Assembly (NCBI RefSeq): GCF_029603155.1
Contig: NZ_JAPMUA010000003.1
Coordinates: 496,001 to 560,000, forward strand
Source: Galbibacter pacificus
GTDB taxonomy: Bacteria > Bacteroidota > Bacteroidia > Flavobacteriales > Flavobacteriaceae
Length of the DNA stretch: 64,000 nucleotides
Direction: 5' to 3'
Below the pieces are notes generated by a model, which saw only the letters and a program-made list of their open reading frames with translations, had not been told where the DNA came from and did not search any database. Shown piece by piece: positions 50,675 to 59,494 of this stretch. The translations under genes were made by a program, and so were the position numbers. Position 1 is the first letter of the stretch. Each line of letters begins with the position of its first letter.

Positions 50675-53416
50675 ATGAAACATAAATATCAAATACAAGG
50701 AATGTCCTGCACAGGTTGTTTGAGAACCGTTAAAAATGCGTTGTCAGGCGTTACAGGGGTTACTGCCGTAGCTATTGATTTTGAAAACCAAAACGCTACC
50801 ATTGAAATGGAGCAACACATCGACATCGAAGAATTTGAAAACGCAGTCCAAGAGAAGAAAGCTAAGTATCATATCCATCCCATTAAACCTAACGGAATAA
50901 AAACGCGCACGTTTCCTATCAATGGAATGACCTGCAACGGTTGCAGGTCGCACGTTGAAAAAACACTCGAGCAAGTAGATGGCGTCTTAGGCGTAACCGT
51001 AGACTTGAAAAAGGCAGAGGCTGTAATTGATATGAAAAGCATCATTCCCTATGAAACTTTTCAGGAAGCATTGAAAAAGGATGGCGATACTTATACCATT
51101 TATAAAGCTGGGAAACGTCCAGATGCTGAAGCCGAAAAACAAAAACCACAACCCAAAGGAAATGGTACTGGAACATTCTACTGCCCAATGCACTGCGAAG
51201 GTGATAAGACCTATGATAAGCCCGGCGATTGCCCTGTATGCGGGATGGATCTGGTAGAAGAACAAAGTCTTTCCGCAATAACTTCTGAACAATGGACCTG
51301 CCCGATGCACCCCGAAATTGTAGAAGATGAACCGGGAAGCTGCCCCATCTGTGGGATGGATCTGGTGCCTATGGAGCCCGATGTTTCTTCAGAAGAAAAA
51401 ACCTATAAAAAACTGCTCAGAAAATTCTGGATTTCGGTTGCATTTACCTTGCCCATCTTTCTGATCGCGATGAGCGAAATGCTGACCAATAATCCAATAT
51501 ATGACCTTCTGGAACTGAAATACTGGAACTGGATTCAGTTTGGTCTTTCTCTTCCCGTGGTGTTTTATGCCGCTTGGATGTTTTTTGAACGCGCTTACCG
51601 CAGTATCGTGACCTGGAACCTCAATATGTTCACGCTCATCGGTATTGGTGCAGGTGTCGCTTGGTTATTCAGTGTATTCGGGATGTTTGTACCGGATTTT
51701 TTTCCTGCACAGTTTAAAACGGAGGCCGGTACGGTACACGTTTATTTTGAAGCTGCTACGGTTATCTTAACCTTGGTGTTATTAGGACAAATGCTGGAAG
51801 CCCGTGCGCATAGCAAAACGAATTCTGCCGTAAAGGAATTGTTAAAACTCGCCCCCAACAAAGCGATCAAGGTCGTTAATGGCCAAGAACAAGAGGTAGC
51901 TATCGACAAAATCGAACTGGGCGACATTCTACGGGTAAAACCGGGCGATAAAATTCCCGTGGACGGAGTGATTACCGAAGGGGAAACCTCGGTAGATGAA
52001 TCGATGATTACCGGCGAACCTATTCCGGTAAGCAAAACCGCCGACGATAAAGTGAGCAGCGGGACTATAAACGGCAACCAATCCTTTTTGATGAAGGCCG
52101 AAAAAGTAGGTTCTGACACGTTGCTCTCACAGATCATCCAAATGGTCAACGATGCAAGCCGCAGCCGTGCGCCCATTCAGAAATTGGCCGATACGGTTTC
52201 GGGTTATTTTGTTCCCATAGTGGTGCTTATCGCCTTATTGACTTTCGCGGTATGGGCAGTTTGGGGGCCTGAACCTGCCTACGTATATGCCTTGGTCAAT
52301 GCCATTGCGGTTTTGATCATCGCTTGTCCCTGTGCCTTGGGATTGGCAACTCCAATGTCCGTAATGGTAGGTGTCGGCAAAGGTGCTCAGAACGGGGTAC
52401 TTATCAAAAATGCCGAAGCTTTGGAAAAAATGGACAAGGTAGATACGCTTATCATCGACAAGACGGGAACCATTACCGAGGGAAAACCAACGGTAGAAAA
52501 GGTAGGTTCTTTCGATGATTCTTTTTCCGAAGGGGACGTGCTTCAATATATCGTTTCCCTGAACAAATTGAGTGAACATCCACTCGCGGAAGCTACTGTA
52601 AAGTACGCGGAAGAACAAAAAACCGATCCCGAAACTTCGGGATTGAAAGCCGATGGCTTCAATGCTGTTACTGGAAAAGGTGTAGAAGGTAACGTAAACG
52701 GTGAAAAAGTAGCATTGGGCAACGCCAAAATGATGGAACAGGTAAACGCCACCCTTTCCGAAGAAATGGAAAACGAAGCCCAATCTTTTCAAAAGCAGGG
52801 GAAAACGGTTTCTTATCTGTCCATAAACGGTATGCCCGCTGGTTATGTGGTCATCGGTGATAAAATTAAAAGAACCAGTGCAAAGGCCATAAAAGAATTA
52901 CAGGATAAGGGAATTTCTGTAGTGATGCTTACAGGCGACAATCACGATACCGCCCAATCCGTGGCCGGCGAACTAAACCTTGCCGATTTCAAGGCAGGGA
53001 TGCTTCCCGAAAATAAATTACAGGAAGTTGAAAAATTGCAAAACGAGGGCAAAGTGGTTGCAATGGCGGGTGACGGGATCAACGATGCACCTGCTTTGGC
53101 CAAAAGCGATGTGGGCATTGCAATGGGCACGGGCACCGATGTTGCCATAGAAAGTGCGGCCATAACCTTGGTAAAAGGCGATTTGCACGGTATCGTAAAA
53201 GCGCGGAATTTGAGCGATGCGGTTATGAAAAACATAAAGGAAAACCTGTTTTTTGCCCTTATTTATAACACCTTGGGAATTCCCATTGCCGCAGGCGTGC
53301 TTTATCCAATCTTTGGAATTTTATTATCCCCAATGATTGCGGCCTTGGCAATGAGCTTCAGTTCGGTTTCCGTAATAGGAAATGCGCTCAGATTACGAAC
53401 AAAATCTATCAACTAA
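50675..53416 (+). CDS. copA: Copper-exporting P1B-type ATPase CopA
   Basis: 913 aa. Two HMA domains (GMSCTGC, Cys12/Cys15; GMTCNGC, Cys87/Cys90) and two heavy-metal-binding zinc-ribbon-like repeats (about residues 168-194 and 207-231, each CPMH...GxCPxCGMDLV). The ATPase core has CPC at Cys551/Cys553 (IACPCALGLATPMS), phosphorylation Asp595 (DKTGTITEGKP), SEHPLAEA and GDGINDAPAL. It exports Cu(I) to the periplasm. DUF305 and CusB-like genes follow. Confidence 0.95.
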   Translation: MKHKYQIQGMSCTGCLRTVKNALSGVTGVTAVAIDFENQNATIEMEQHIDIEEFENAVQEKKAKYHIHPIKPNGIKTRTFPINGMTCNGCRSHVEKTLEQVDGVLGVTVDLKKAEAVIDMKSIIPYETFQEALKKDGDTYTIYKAGKRPDAEAEKQKPQPKGNGTGTFYCPMHCEGDKTYDKPGDCPVCGMDLVEEQSLSAITSEQWTCPMHPEIVEDEPGSCPICGMDLVPMEPDVSSEEKTYKKLLRKFWISVAFTLPIFLIAMSEMLTNNPIYDLLELKYWNWIQFGLSLPVVFYAAWMFFERAYRSIVTWNLNMFTLIGIGAGVAWLFSVFGMFVPDFFPAQFKTEAGTVHVYFEAATVILTLVLLGQMLEARAHSKTNSAVKELLKLAPNKAIKVVNGQEQEVAIDKIELGDILRVKPGDKIPVDGVITEGETSVDESMITGEPIPVSKTADDKVSSGTINGNQSFLMKAEKVGSDTLLSQIIQMVNDASRSRAPIQKLADTVSGYFVPIVVLIALLTFAVWAVWGPEPAYVYALVNAIAVLIIACPCALGLATPMSVMVGVGKGAQNGVLIKNAEALEKMDKVDTLIIDKTGTITEGKPTVEKVGSFDDSFSEGDVLQYIVSLNKLSEHPLAEATVKYAEEQKTDPETSGLKADGFNAVTGKGVEGNVNGEKVALGNAKMMEQVNATLSEEMENEAQSFQKQGKTVSYLSINGMPAGYVVIGDKIKRTSAKAIKELQDKGISVVMLTGDNHDTAQSVAGELNLADFKAGMLPENKLQEVEKLQNEGKVVAMAGDGINDAPALAKSDVGIAMGTGTDVAIESAAITLVKGDLHGIVKARNLSDAVMKNIKENLFFALIYNTLGIPIAAGVLYPIFGILLSPMIAALAMSFSSVSVIGNALRLRTKSIN

Positions 53417-53434
53417 CCAATAAAATTTATAAAA

Positions 53435-53923
53435 ATGAATTCAACTGAAAAAAATAACAACGGGACGAAGAAAAGCAACTACGGTAAATTAATAGTGATG
53501 CTGGTGCTATCATTTACAGCAATGTACATCACAATGTATTTGAATACCTATGAATGGGATCACGTTTATTTTAGCCTTACACGGTTTTATATGGCCTGCC
53601 TGGGGATTTCGGCAATGGCGGTAATTATGCTTTCATTAATGCTCCAAATGTACAAAAACAAAAAAAAGAATATAGCCATTTATCTCGGTAGCCTGGTGCT
53701 TTTTATTGGTGCTTTGTCCTTAGTCCGTGCTCAAAAACCCATTGGGGATGTACTTTATATGAAAGCTATGATCCCCCATCATTCCATAGCCATTCTTACC
53801 AGTAAAAGAGCGGCAATCAAAGATCCCGAAGTACGCAAATTGGCAGATGGGATCATTAAGGCTCAGGAAAAGGAAATCGCTGAAATGAAAGCTTATATCA
53901 AAAGATTGGAAAATAATGAATAG
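53435..53923 (+). CDS. DUF305 domain membrane protein
   Basis: 162 aa. Three N-terminal helices, then the DUF305 core YMKAMIPHHSIAILTSKRAAIKDPEVRKLADGIIKAQEKEIAEMK with the HH pair. DUF305 is a ferritin-like helical domain common in copper resistance clusters, proposed to bind metal outside the membrane. It lies 18 nt after copA and 20 nt before the adaptor gene. Confidence 0.9.
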   Translation: MNSTEKNNNGTKKSNYGKLIVMLVLSFTAMYITMYLNTYEWDHVYFSLTRFYMACLGISAMAVIMLSLMLQMYKNKKKNIAIYLGSLVLFIGALSLVRAQKPIGDVLYMKAMIPHHSIAILTSKRAAIKDPEVRKLADGIIKAQEKEIAEMKAYIKRLENNE

Positions 53924-53943
53924 AAAAAGTAAATAAACAAGTT

Positions 53944-55677
53944 ATGAACAAGAACATATTATATATAGGTATTGCAGTACTCGTTGGGCTGCTTGCGGGT
54001 TGGCTCATTTTTGGAACATCGACAGATAAATCAATGGCGGTAAAGGATGTGTCCACTATGTCTGATAATCACGACCATTCCGCTGAAACTACGGAAGAAA
54101 TGTGGACCTGCTCGATGCACCCCCAGATTATGCAGCCCGAACCAGGCGACTGCCCCATTTGCGGGATGGACCTGATTCCGGCAGAATCAAGTGCAGATGG
54201 TCTTGCCGCTGACCAGTTTAAAATGACAAAAAATGCACTGGCCTTGGCCAACATCCAAACCAGTATAGTGGGGGATGCAGAAGGAAAAAATGGCAACACT
54301 ATTTCGCTAACAGGAAAAATAGTGGAAAATGAAGAAGCCAATGCCGTTCAGGCAAGTTACTTTGACGGAAGGATAGAAAGTCTCAATGTAAGTTATGAAG
54401 GGCAGGAAGTTCGCAAGGGACAGCTCCTGGCAACTATATATGCTCCCAATCTTGTCGCAGCGCAACAGGAACTTATTACTACGGCATCGCTTAAAGAAAG
54501 CCAACCAGCACTTTACAAATCTGTAAGGAATAAATTAAAGCTTTGGAAACTTTCGGAAAGCCAAATCAACTCAATTGAAGAGTCAGGAAAAGTACGTGAA
54601 AATTTTCCGATTTATGCCACGGTTTCAGGAACAGTTTCTGAAAAAATGGCAGAAGAAGGCGATTACGTAAAACAGGGGCAGCCTATTTTGAAATTAAGCA
54701 ACCTAAACTCGGTCTGGGCGGCGTTTGACGCCTATGAAAATCAAATTTCCCAATTTAAAATAGGGCAGGAAATTAAAATGACCACCAATGCCTATCCCAA
54801 TAAGGAATTTGATGCTACTATATCTTTTATTGACCCGGTATTAAACACTCAAACCAGAGTGGTGACGGTAAGAGCTACGATACAAAATAACAACAACCTC
54901 TTAAAACCGGGAATGTTTGTTGCTGGGAATATAGAAGGTTTTGGTGTTTCCCAAAAACAGCAGCTTGTCGTTCCGGCATCAGCAGTAATGTGGACTGGAG
55001 AGCGTTCGGTGGTTTATGTGAAAACCAATCCTGAGGAACCCGTTTTTGAAATGCGGGAAGTGACCATCGGTAACAGAAATGGGGAAGCATACACGATTAC
55101 CGAAGGTCTTGAAAATGGCGATGAAATTGTAACCAATGGCACTTTTACTGTAGATGCAGCTGCACAGTTACGCGGTAAAAAATCAATGATGAACCAGAGC
55201 AATTCTGCGGAGGAAGAAACGATACCAGAAACGAAGATGAAATTATCACAAGAAACACAGAAAGCTATTAAGAAAAGCTTAAAACCCTATCTGGATATGA
55301 AAGATGCTTTTGTAGAAGGAAATATCACCGCTATTTCTGTTTACGCAAAAAAAACACTGGAAGAAATAAAGTCAATTCCCGAAAGTGATTTGGATAAAAT
55401 GGAACAATCCCATATTTCCAAAATTAAGCGAATGTTAGTGGCTATCAATGAAGCCGATAATATTAAAAATCAAAGGAATCATTTTGTGGTATTGAATCAA
55501 AATATAGTTCCTATTGTAATGAATATTCAAAATATCGATCCCGAAATTTTGATACAGAAATGTCCGATGGCCAACAATAATCAAGGTGCGTTTTGGCTGA
55601 GTGCAGATAAAGAAATCCGTAATCCCTATTACGGGGAGCAGATGATGACCTGTGGGAGCACAATTGATACCCTTTAA
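53944..55677 (+). CDS. RND efflux adaptor, CusB type with heavy-metal-binding and DUF3347 domains
   Basis: 577 aa. Membrane anchor (residues 4-23), His/Met linker, a heavy-metal-binding repeat (WTCSMHPQIMQPEPGDCPICGMDLIP, about 54-79), the adaptor core (about 85-415) with the lipoyl halves near GRIESLNVSYEGQEVRKGQ and FPIYATVSGTVSEKMAEEGDYVKQG, and a DUF3347 domain (about 435-577) ending KCPMANNNQGAFWLSADKEIRNPYYG. The only Cus-type adaptor in the window, it must serve the CusA/CusC-like pair 12 kb upstream. Confidence 0.92.
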   Translation: MNKNILYIGIAVLVGLLAGWLIFGTSTDKSMAVKDVSTMSDNHDHSAETTEEMWTCSMHPQIMQPEPGDCPICGMDLIPAESSADGLAADQFKMTKNALALANIQTSIVGDAEGKNGNTISLTGKIVENEEANAVQASYFDGRIESLNVSYEGQEVRKGQLLATIYAPNLVAAQQELITTASLKESQPALYKSVRNKLKLWKLSESQINSIEESGKVRENFPIYATVSGTVSEKMAEEGDYVKQGQPILKLSNLNSVWAAFDAYENQISQFKIGQEIKMTTNAYPNKEFDATISFIDPVLNTQTRVVTVRATIQNNNNLLKPGMFVAGNIEGFGVSQKQQLVVPASAVMWTGERSVVYVKTNPEEPVFEMREVTIGNRNGEAYTITEGLENGDEIVTNGTFTVDAAAQLRGKKSMMNQSNSAEEETIPETKMKLSQETQKAIKKSLKPYLDMKDAFVEGNITAISVYAKKTLEEIKSIPESDLDKMEQSHISKIKRMLVAINEADNIKNQRNHFVVLNQNIVPIVMNIQNIDPEILIQKCPMANNNQGAFWLSADKEIRNPYYGEQMMTCGSTIDTL

Positions 55678-55721
55678 CAATTATTCATCCCAAATTAAAG
55701 TTAATTAAATCTGTCGAAATT

Positions 55722-56213
55722 ATGATACACATTCTTACAACAGGAGGAACCATTGAGGGCTTGGATTATGAAAAACAAGAAAATAAGCAAAAACAAAGTA
55801 ATATAACTATTAGAGAACTTATTGAATCCGCCAATGTTTCTTTTCCTTACATCATTGAAAAGGCATTTGCTAAAGATAGCCGATCAATTACCGATGAAGA
55901 TAGAAATTTTTTGCTAAAAAAAATAAAAGCTTCCAAGGCAGAAAAATTCCTAATTACCCACGGCACTTTTACGATGGAAGATACCGCATTTTACCTTGGC
56001 AATAAAGACCTTGAAAAAACTATTGTCCTTGTAGGCTCATTTATTATGGGAGACTCTAAAAATACGGATGCCCCCTTCAATTTGGGTTTTGCAGTCAGTG
56101 CATTACAATTTTTAAAGCCGGATGTGTATATCGCTATGAACGGTAGAATTTTTCGATGGAATAATGTCACTAAAAATATAACAACTAACAAATTTATTTC
56201 CAAAAATGAATAA
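55722..56213 (+). CDS. Short asparaginase-fold protein with altered active site
   Basis: 163 aa, half the length of a normal asparaginase. The N-terminal ILTTGGTIEGLDYE loop (Thr nucleophile) is kept, but the second motif reads HGTFTMEDTA instead of HGTDTMEETA, so the catalytic Asp is Phe. The C-terminal domain is missing. It is probably not a classical asparaginase and may bind a small ligand. It ends 5 nt before a membrane-anchored LuxR-type gene, forming a pair. Confidence 0.75.
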   Translation: MIHILTTGGTIEGLDYEKQENKQKQSNITIRELIESANVSFPYIIEKAFAKDSRSITDEDRNFLLKKIKASKAEKFLITHGTFTMEDTAFYLGNKDLEKTIVLVGSFIMGDSKNTDAPFNLGFAVSALQFLKPDVYIAMNGRIFRWNNVTKNITTNKFISKNE

Positions 56214-56218
56214 ACTGA

Positions 56219-57139
56219 ATGTTTGGAACGTCGATACATTGGACAACTTTTTTCTATCTTTTAATTGATATATTCATTGTACTGTTTGCTCTCTATCAAT
56301 CATCTAAAAAACTTAAAAACAATTTTTTCAGATTTATAAAACTGGGCTTACTTTTTATAGCCTATAATGGCACAGGTGGATTTTTGCCCATAGAAAATTT
56401 TCCTGATCCATTTATTTTTCAATATATCATTACATATGGTGTAGCTATAACACTTTGCCTTTATTTGATATACTACCTATATAAAGAGTATGATATTATA
56501 GTAGTTAAGTTTCATTTTTCAATCCAAAACCTTACCATTATAGCAATTGGTAGTTTTGTATTGCTGTTTTTGATCCCTTACTTCTTCACGCACTCATTGA
56601 GTTCTGCTAGATTTCTGTTTACCATTCCAATATCCATAATAGCTTTTGTATTTCTTTGGTTTTTTTACCAGAGGATTTCAAATTCGGTTAAACCAAATCC
56701 TTTTTTTCTGAGACGGAATAAATTGTCAGTCCTAAGCGTAAGTTGTATCGCGCTGCTTCCAGTTTTAACAGTCATTGGGGATTACCAATGGTTAACATTT
56801 ACTGTAATGAACTTAGCTTTTTACGCTATTACTGCCATTGAAATAGACAGGTATCTTTACCTGCTTGAGAATAAAAGTAAAATGCATAAAATTTTTGATT
56901 GGAACAATAAACAAAACGAATATTCAGCAAAGCATAGAATAATTTATGAAAATTTAACCAGACGGGAAATTGAAGTCGCTTTATCTATTTTAAGCAATAA
57001 GACCTACAAAGAAATTTCCAAAGATTTATTTATCGCAGAAAGTACTGTTTCTAAACACGCCTCTAACATCTTCAAGAAAACGGACGTAAAAAATAGACGT
57101 CAATTTTTATCTCGTTTCCGTAAAAGTTTCAAGAGATAG
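56219..57139 (+). CDS. Multi-pass membrane protein with C-terminal LuxR-type HTH
   Basis: 306 aa. About seven hydrophobic segments (residues 8-225) are followed by a cytoplasmic LuxR/GerE HTH (about 240-300): LTRREIEVALSILSNKTYKEISKDLFIAESTVSKHASNIFKKTDVKNRRQFL. A DNA-binding domain tied to a polytopic membrane sensor is unusual. It starts 5 nt after the asparaginase-like gene. A pair of tandem dyads lies just downstream and in front of rteC, so regulation of the mobile-element genes is a fair inference. Confidence 0.8.
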   Translation: MFGTSIHWTTFFYLLIDIFIVLFALYQSSKKLKNNFFRFIKLGLLFIAYNGTGGFLPIENFPDPFIFQYIITYGVAITLCLYLIYYLYKEYDIIVVKFHFSIQNLTIIAIGSFVLLFLIPYFFTHSLSSARFLFTIPISIIAFVFLWFFYQRISNSVKPNPFFLRRNKLSVLSVSCIALLPVLTVIGDYQWLTFTVMNLAFYAITAIEIDRYLYLLENKSKMHKIFDWNNKQNEYSAKHRIIYENLTRREIEVALSILSNKTYKEISKDLFIAESTVSKHASNIFKKTDVKNRRQFLSRFRKSFKR

Positions 57140-57185
57140 ACAGAGATATTGTCATATAATTCTCTTTTAAATAATATATTATAAA

Positions 57186-57225
57186 TTTCCGTAGGAAAAT
57201 ACGGCATTTCCGTATCTAAATACGC
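57186..57225 (+). promoter_or_regulatory. Two tandem dyad sites, likely operator of the rteC region
   Basis: TTTCCGTAGGAAAATACGG (57186-57204) and TTTCCGTATCTAAATACGC (57207-57225) repeat at a 21-bp period, two helical turns. Each has a CCGTA...TACG(G/C) dyad. They lie between the LuxR-type gene and rteC. Confidence 0.65.
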
Positions 57226-57313
57226 TATAATTTACTTGTATTTTATAGTTCTAAATTTATCTTTAAACAAATGAAAACCTCCTTGAACCTTTTCAAAATG
57301 ACCTGTAAAATGA

Positions 57314-58159
57314 TTGGTGATGGATTTACAGTTACAAACAGAAATATTACTGGAACAACTGAACGAAATTAAGCTTAAAAACAATAATATTTTGAATAGG
57401 GCTTTTTGTTCTATTGAAATATGTCGTAATCTACTTAGTTCGTTTAAAAAAGAAATCATTGAAAATGACTTTGATTCCTTAGAGCAAGAAATAGACTTCT
57501 TTAAAAATATAAAGCAAGTCCCGCTGATACAACTCATTTATTTTTCAGAAATCCATTCTTTGGAAATACAGTTTCCTAAAGCTGATAAAAAAGCCCAGCT
57601 TAAGTTCTTGAAAAAGAAAATTGGCAAACTTAATCGCTTCTTTCTTTATAATATTGATTTTGGGCAGTATGTTAATTCAAAAGCTACCCATTTTGATAAG
57701 GAATATTATACGCGTGATTATTTAAGCACCTATCATATAACCACTTCAAAGTTCTACTTTCAGGATCCCGAATTTTGTACTCCCAGAGATATGCTTTTAG
57801 GTAAATTTAAAGCATACAATTTGTTGGTAATCTATTTGGATGAACGATTATTCAAGCTTAAAAATAATGGGAATGGAAAAAGTACTAGGTTGAATAGCAT
57901 TCAAAAAATTCCTTGGCCGTTTTCCAATACCGATTGGGTAGAATTTGTCTATGCTTTAAGTGCTGCCGGAATTACAAAACAAAATGATTTGAGCATTATC
58001 AAATTGTCTAATACGCTTCAGAATATATTCGATATTAAACCATCTGAGAAAATCTACAAAACCTATCAGGATATAAAAAACAGAAAAAATAGTAGGACTT
58101 TATTTCTGGATTTACTCAGTACCTCCTTGATTTCTGAAATGAACAAAAGTGAAGAATAA
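57314..58159 (+). CDS. RteC domain protein
   Basis: 281 aa. Helical N-terminal half and a C-terminal DNA-binding part with RLNSIQKIPWPFSNTDWVEFVYALSAAGI...LQNIFDI, recognised as RteC. In CTnDOT, RteC activates the excision operon. Its presence argues that this island is a Bacteroidota-type integrative conjugative element. The excisionase-like HTH gene follows after 294 bp that hold three palindromes. Confidence 0.85.
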   Translation: MVMDLQLQTEILLEQLNEIKLKNNNILNRAFCSIEICRNLLSSFKKEIIENDFDSLEQEIDFFKNIKQVPLIQLIYFSEIHSLEIQFPKADKKAQLKFLKKKIGKLNRFFLYNIDFGQYVNSKATHFDKEYYTRDYLSTYHITTSKFYFQDPEFCTPRDMLLGKFKAYNLLVIYLDERLFKLKNNGNGKSTRLNSIQKIPWPFSNTDWVEFVYALSAAGITKQNDLSIIKLSNTLQNIFDIKPSEKIYKTYQDIKNRKNSRTLFLDLLSTSLISEMNKSEE

Positions 58160-58182
58160 CTCTGAAAAACTGTTAAAAAAAG

Positions 58183-58195
58183 ACCGTACTACGGT
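58183..58195. promoter_or_regulatory. 13-bp palindrome, copy 1 (ACCGTACTACGGT)
   Basis: A perfect dyad ACCGTA-C-TACGGT, 23 nt after the rteC stop. An identical copy lies at 58318-58330. No T tract, so not a terminator. Likely a protein-binding site controlling the excisionase-like gene. Confidence 0.65.
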
Positions 58196-58257
58196 TTATA
58201 CCGAAATCCTATTTCTTCGCTAGTCTCATTTAATTTGGTGGTATTTTCGATAATCTA

Positions 58258-58273
58258 AACCTTATATAAGGTT
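58258..58273. promoter_or_regulatory. 16-bp perfect palindrome (AACCTTATATAAGGTT)
   Basis: A perfect palindrome midway between the two ACCGTACTACGGT copies in the rteC-HTH intergenic region. Confidence 0.55.
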
Positions 58274-58317
58274 CAAAACCAATCAAAACGCATTAAAATT
58301 CAAGATGTTAAATTTTC

Positions 58318-58330
58318 ACCGTACTACGGT
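58318..58330. promoter_or_regulatory. 13-bp palindrome, copy 2 (ACCGTACTACGGT)
   Basis: Identical to the copy at 58183-58195, 135 bp apart, and 123 nt upstream of the excisionase-like ATG. Confidence 0.65.
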
Positions 58331-58453
58331 CTTAATGGGGAACAAAATCCAATAATCCATCCCAAATTTGTAGAACGAAAGTCAAATCCTGCGAAGGGCT
58401 ATCAAATTAGCTTAAAGCAATTTGGTGGCCCTTTTCTTTAAAATCGTTCTATT

Positions 58454-58738
58454 ATGCCAACAAGTATCATTACCACAGACGATCTTCGGGAATTCAAAAT
58501 GGAATTGCTCGATGACATCAAAAAGCTCCTTTCCCGACAAGCAACCGGTAAACTCAAAAAATACCTGAAATCTTCCGAAGTGATGGAATTGCTTCAGGTC
58601 AGTCCGGGAACACTTCAAAACCTTCGTGTCAATGGCACATTGCCCTACACCAAAGTGGGTGGTATCATTTACTACGATGCCGAGGAAATCCAGAATGTAA
58701 TGACTGCAAACCGTGTGCAGCACGGATTAAATTCTTAG
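58454..58738 (+). CDS. Excisionase-like HTH protein
   Basis: 94 aa. An N-terminal coiled stretch (TTDDLREFKMELLDDIKKLLS) followed by a MerR/Xis-type winged HTH: LKSSEVMELLQVSPGTLQNLRVNGTLPYTKVGGIIYYDAEEI. Such proteins are found at the control region of Bacteroidota conjugative elements. The replication-type gene follows 3 nt later. Confidence 0.87.
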   Translation: MPTSIITTDDLREFKMELLDDIKKLLSRQATGKLKKYLKSSEVMELLQVSPGTLQNLRVNGTLPYTKVGGIIYYDAEEIQNVMTANRVQHGLNS

Positions 58739-58741
58739 GCG

Positions 58742-59494
58742 ATGAATTACATCAAGCTACTCAATGCGGCTTTTGAAAAATTTTTCTTCGATGACCGCTT
58801 GAACCCAACGCACATTAGCCTTTATATGGCCCTGTTCCAGGAATGGAACAGTAGCCGGTTTGCCGATGAGTTTTTCGTGAACCGCCGCGAGCTGATGCGT
58901 ATGGCCAAAATAGGTTCGAAATCTACCTACCATCGCTGTGTTACCGACCTTAACTCGTGGAACTACATAAGCTATTTCCCATCGAACAATCCGTATAAAG
59001 GAAGTAAAATCAAGATGTCCATTATCGGGACAAGTGATGAACCGGATATGGGACGGTATAGTCCCGAATTGGAACAACTTGCGGAACACTACCATCCCAT
59101 ACGTGAACCTGTCGTGTACCAGCACCGTCCCACCAACGGACAAGCTGTGTACCAGCACCGTCCCGTGAGTGGACAAGCACTGGTATCTAATATAAACAAT
59201 ACCAAACAGGTAAACATTAATAAACGGCCAAAGGGCAGGCAGGCCGTTTTGGATTTTTTTATTGAAAAAGATTTTAATGTTGATGAAGGAAAGAAATTCT
59301 TTGCGCATTATGAAGCCAATGATTGGAAAACAAGCGATGGAAAAACAATCAGGGATTGGCGGGCCTTGGCCAAAAATTGGATGGATAGGACCGAGTTATT
59401 TGCCGAAGAAAACAAATCAAACAAAAAGGGAGCGTCCCAAAATCGGGACAACCTGCGAACCACTAAAAACAAGGATTATGGACAACCCCTCTAA
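58742..59494 (+). CDS. Replication-type winged-helix protein of the mobile element
   Basis: 250 aa. Helix-rich N-terminus (LNPTHISLYMALFQEWNSSRF, FVNRRELMRMAKIGSKSTYHRCVTDL: a DnaD/replication-initiator-like HTH). The middle has a tandem 11-residue repeat (VYQHRPTNGQA, VYQHRPVSGQA), and the end has a conserved VLDFFIEKDFNVDEGKKFFAHYEANDWKTSDGKTIRDW motif common in proteins that load a DnaC-like ATPase. The ATPase gene overlaps it by 17 bp. Function inferred. Confidence 0.75.
   Translation: MNYIKLLNAAFEKFFFDDRLNPTHISLYMALFQEWNSSRFADEFFVNRRELMRMAKIGSKSTYHRCVTDLNSWNYISYFPSNNPYKGSKIKMSIIGTSDEPDMGRYSPELEQLAEHYHPIREPVVYQHRPTNGQAVYQHRPVSGQALVSNINNTKQVNINKRPKGRQAVLDFFIEKDFNVDEGKKFFAHYEANDWKTSDGKTIRDWRALAKNWMDRTELFAEENKSNKKGASQNRDNLRTTKNKDYGQPL
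59114..59179 (+). repeat. Two tandem 33-bp coding repeats
   Basis: Each 33-bp unit begins GTGTACCAGCACCGTCCC and ends GGACAAGC, encoding VYQHRP(T/V)(N/S)GQA. The repeat is within the replication-type gene and in frame. Confidence 0.75.

Noticed and set aside
58183..58330. Palindromes as transcription terminators for rteC
   Set aside because: Short stems with no T tract on either strand. More likely protein-binding sites.
59114..59179. Possible CRISPR-like repeat pair
   Set aside because: Only two units with no spacer, and they are in frame inside a gene. A coding tandem repeat instead.
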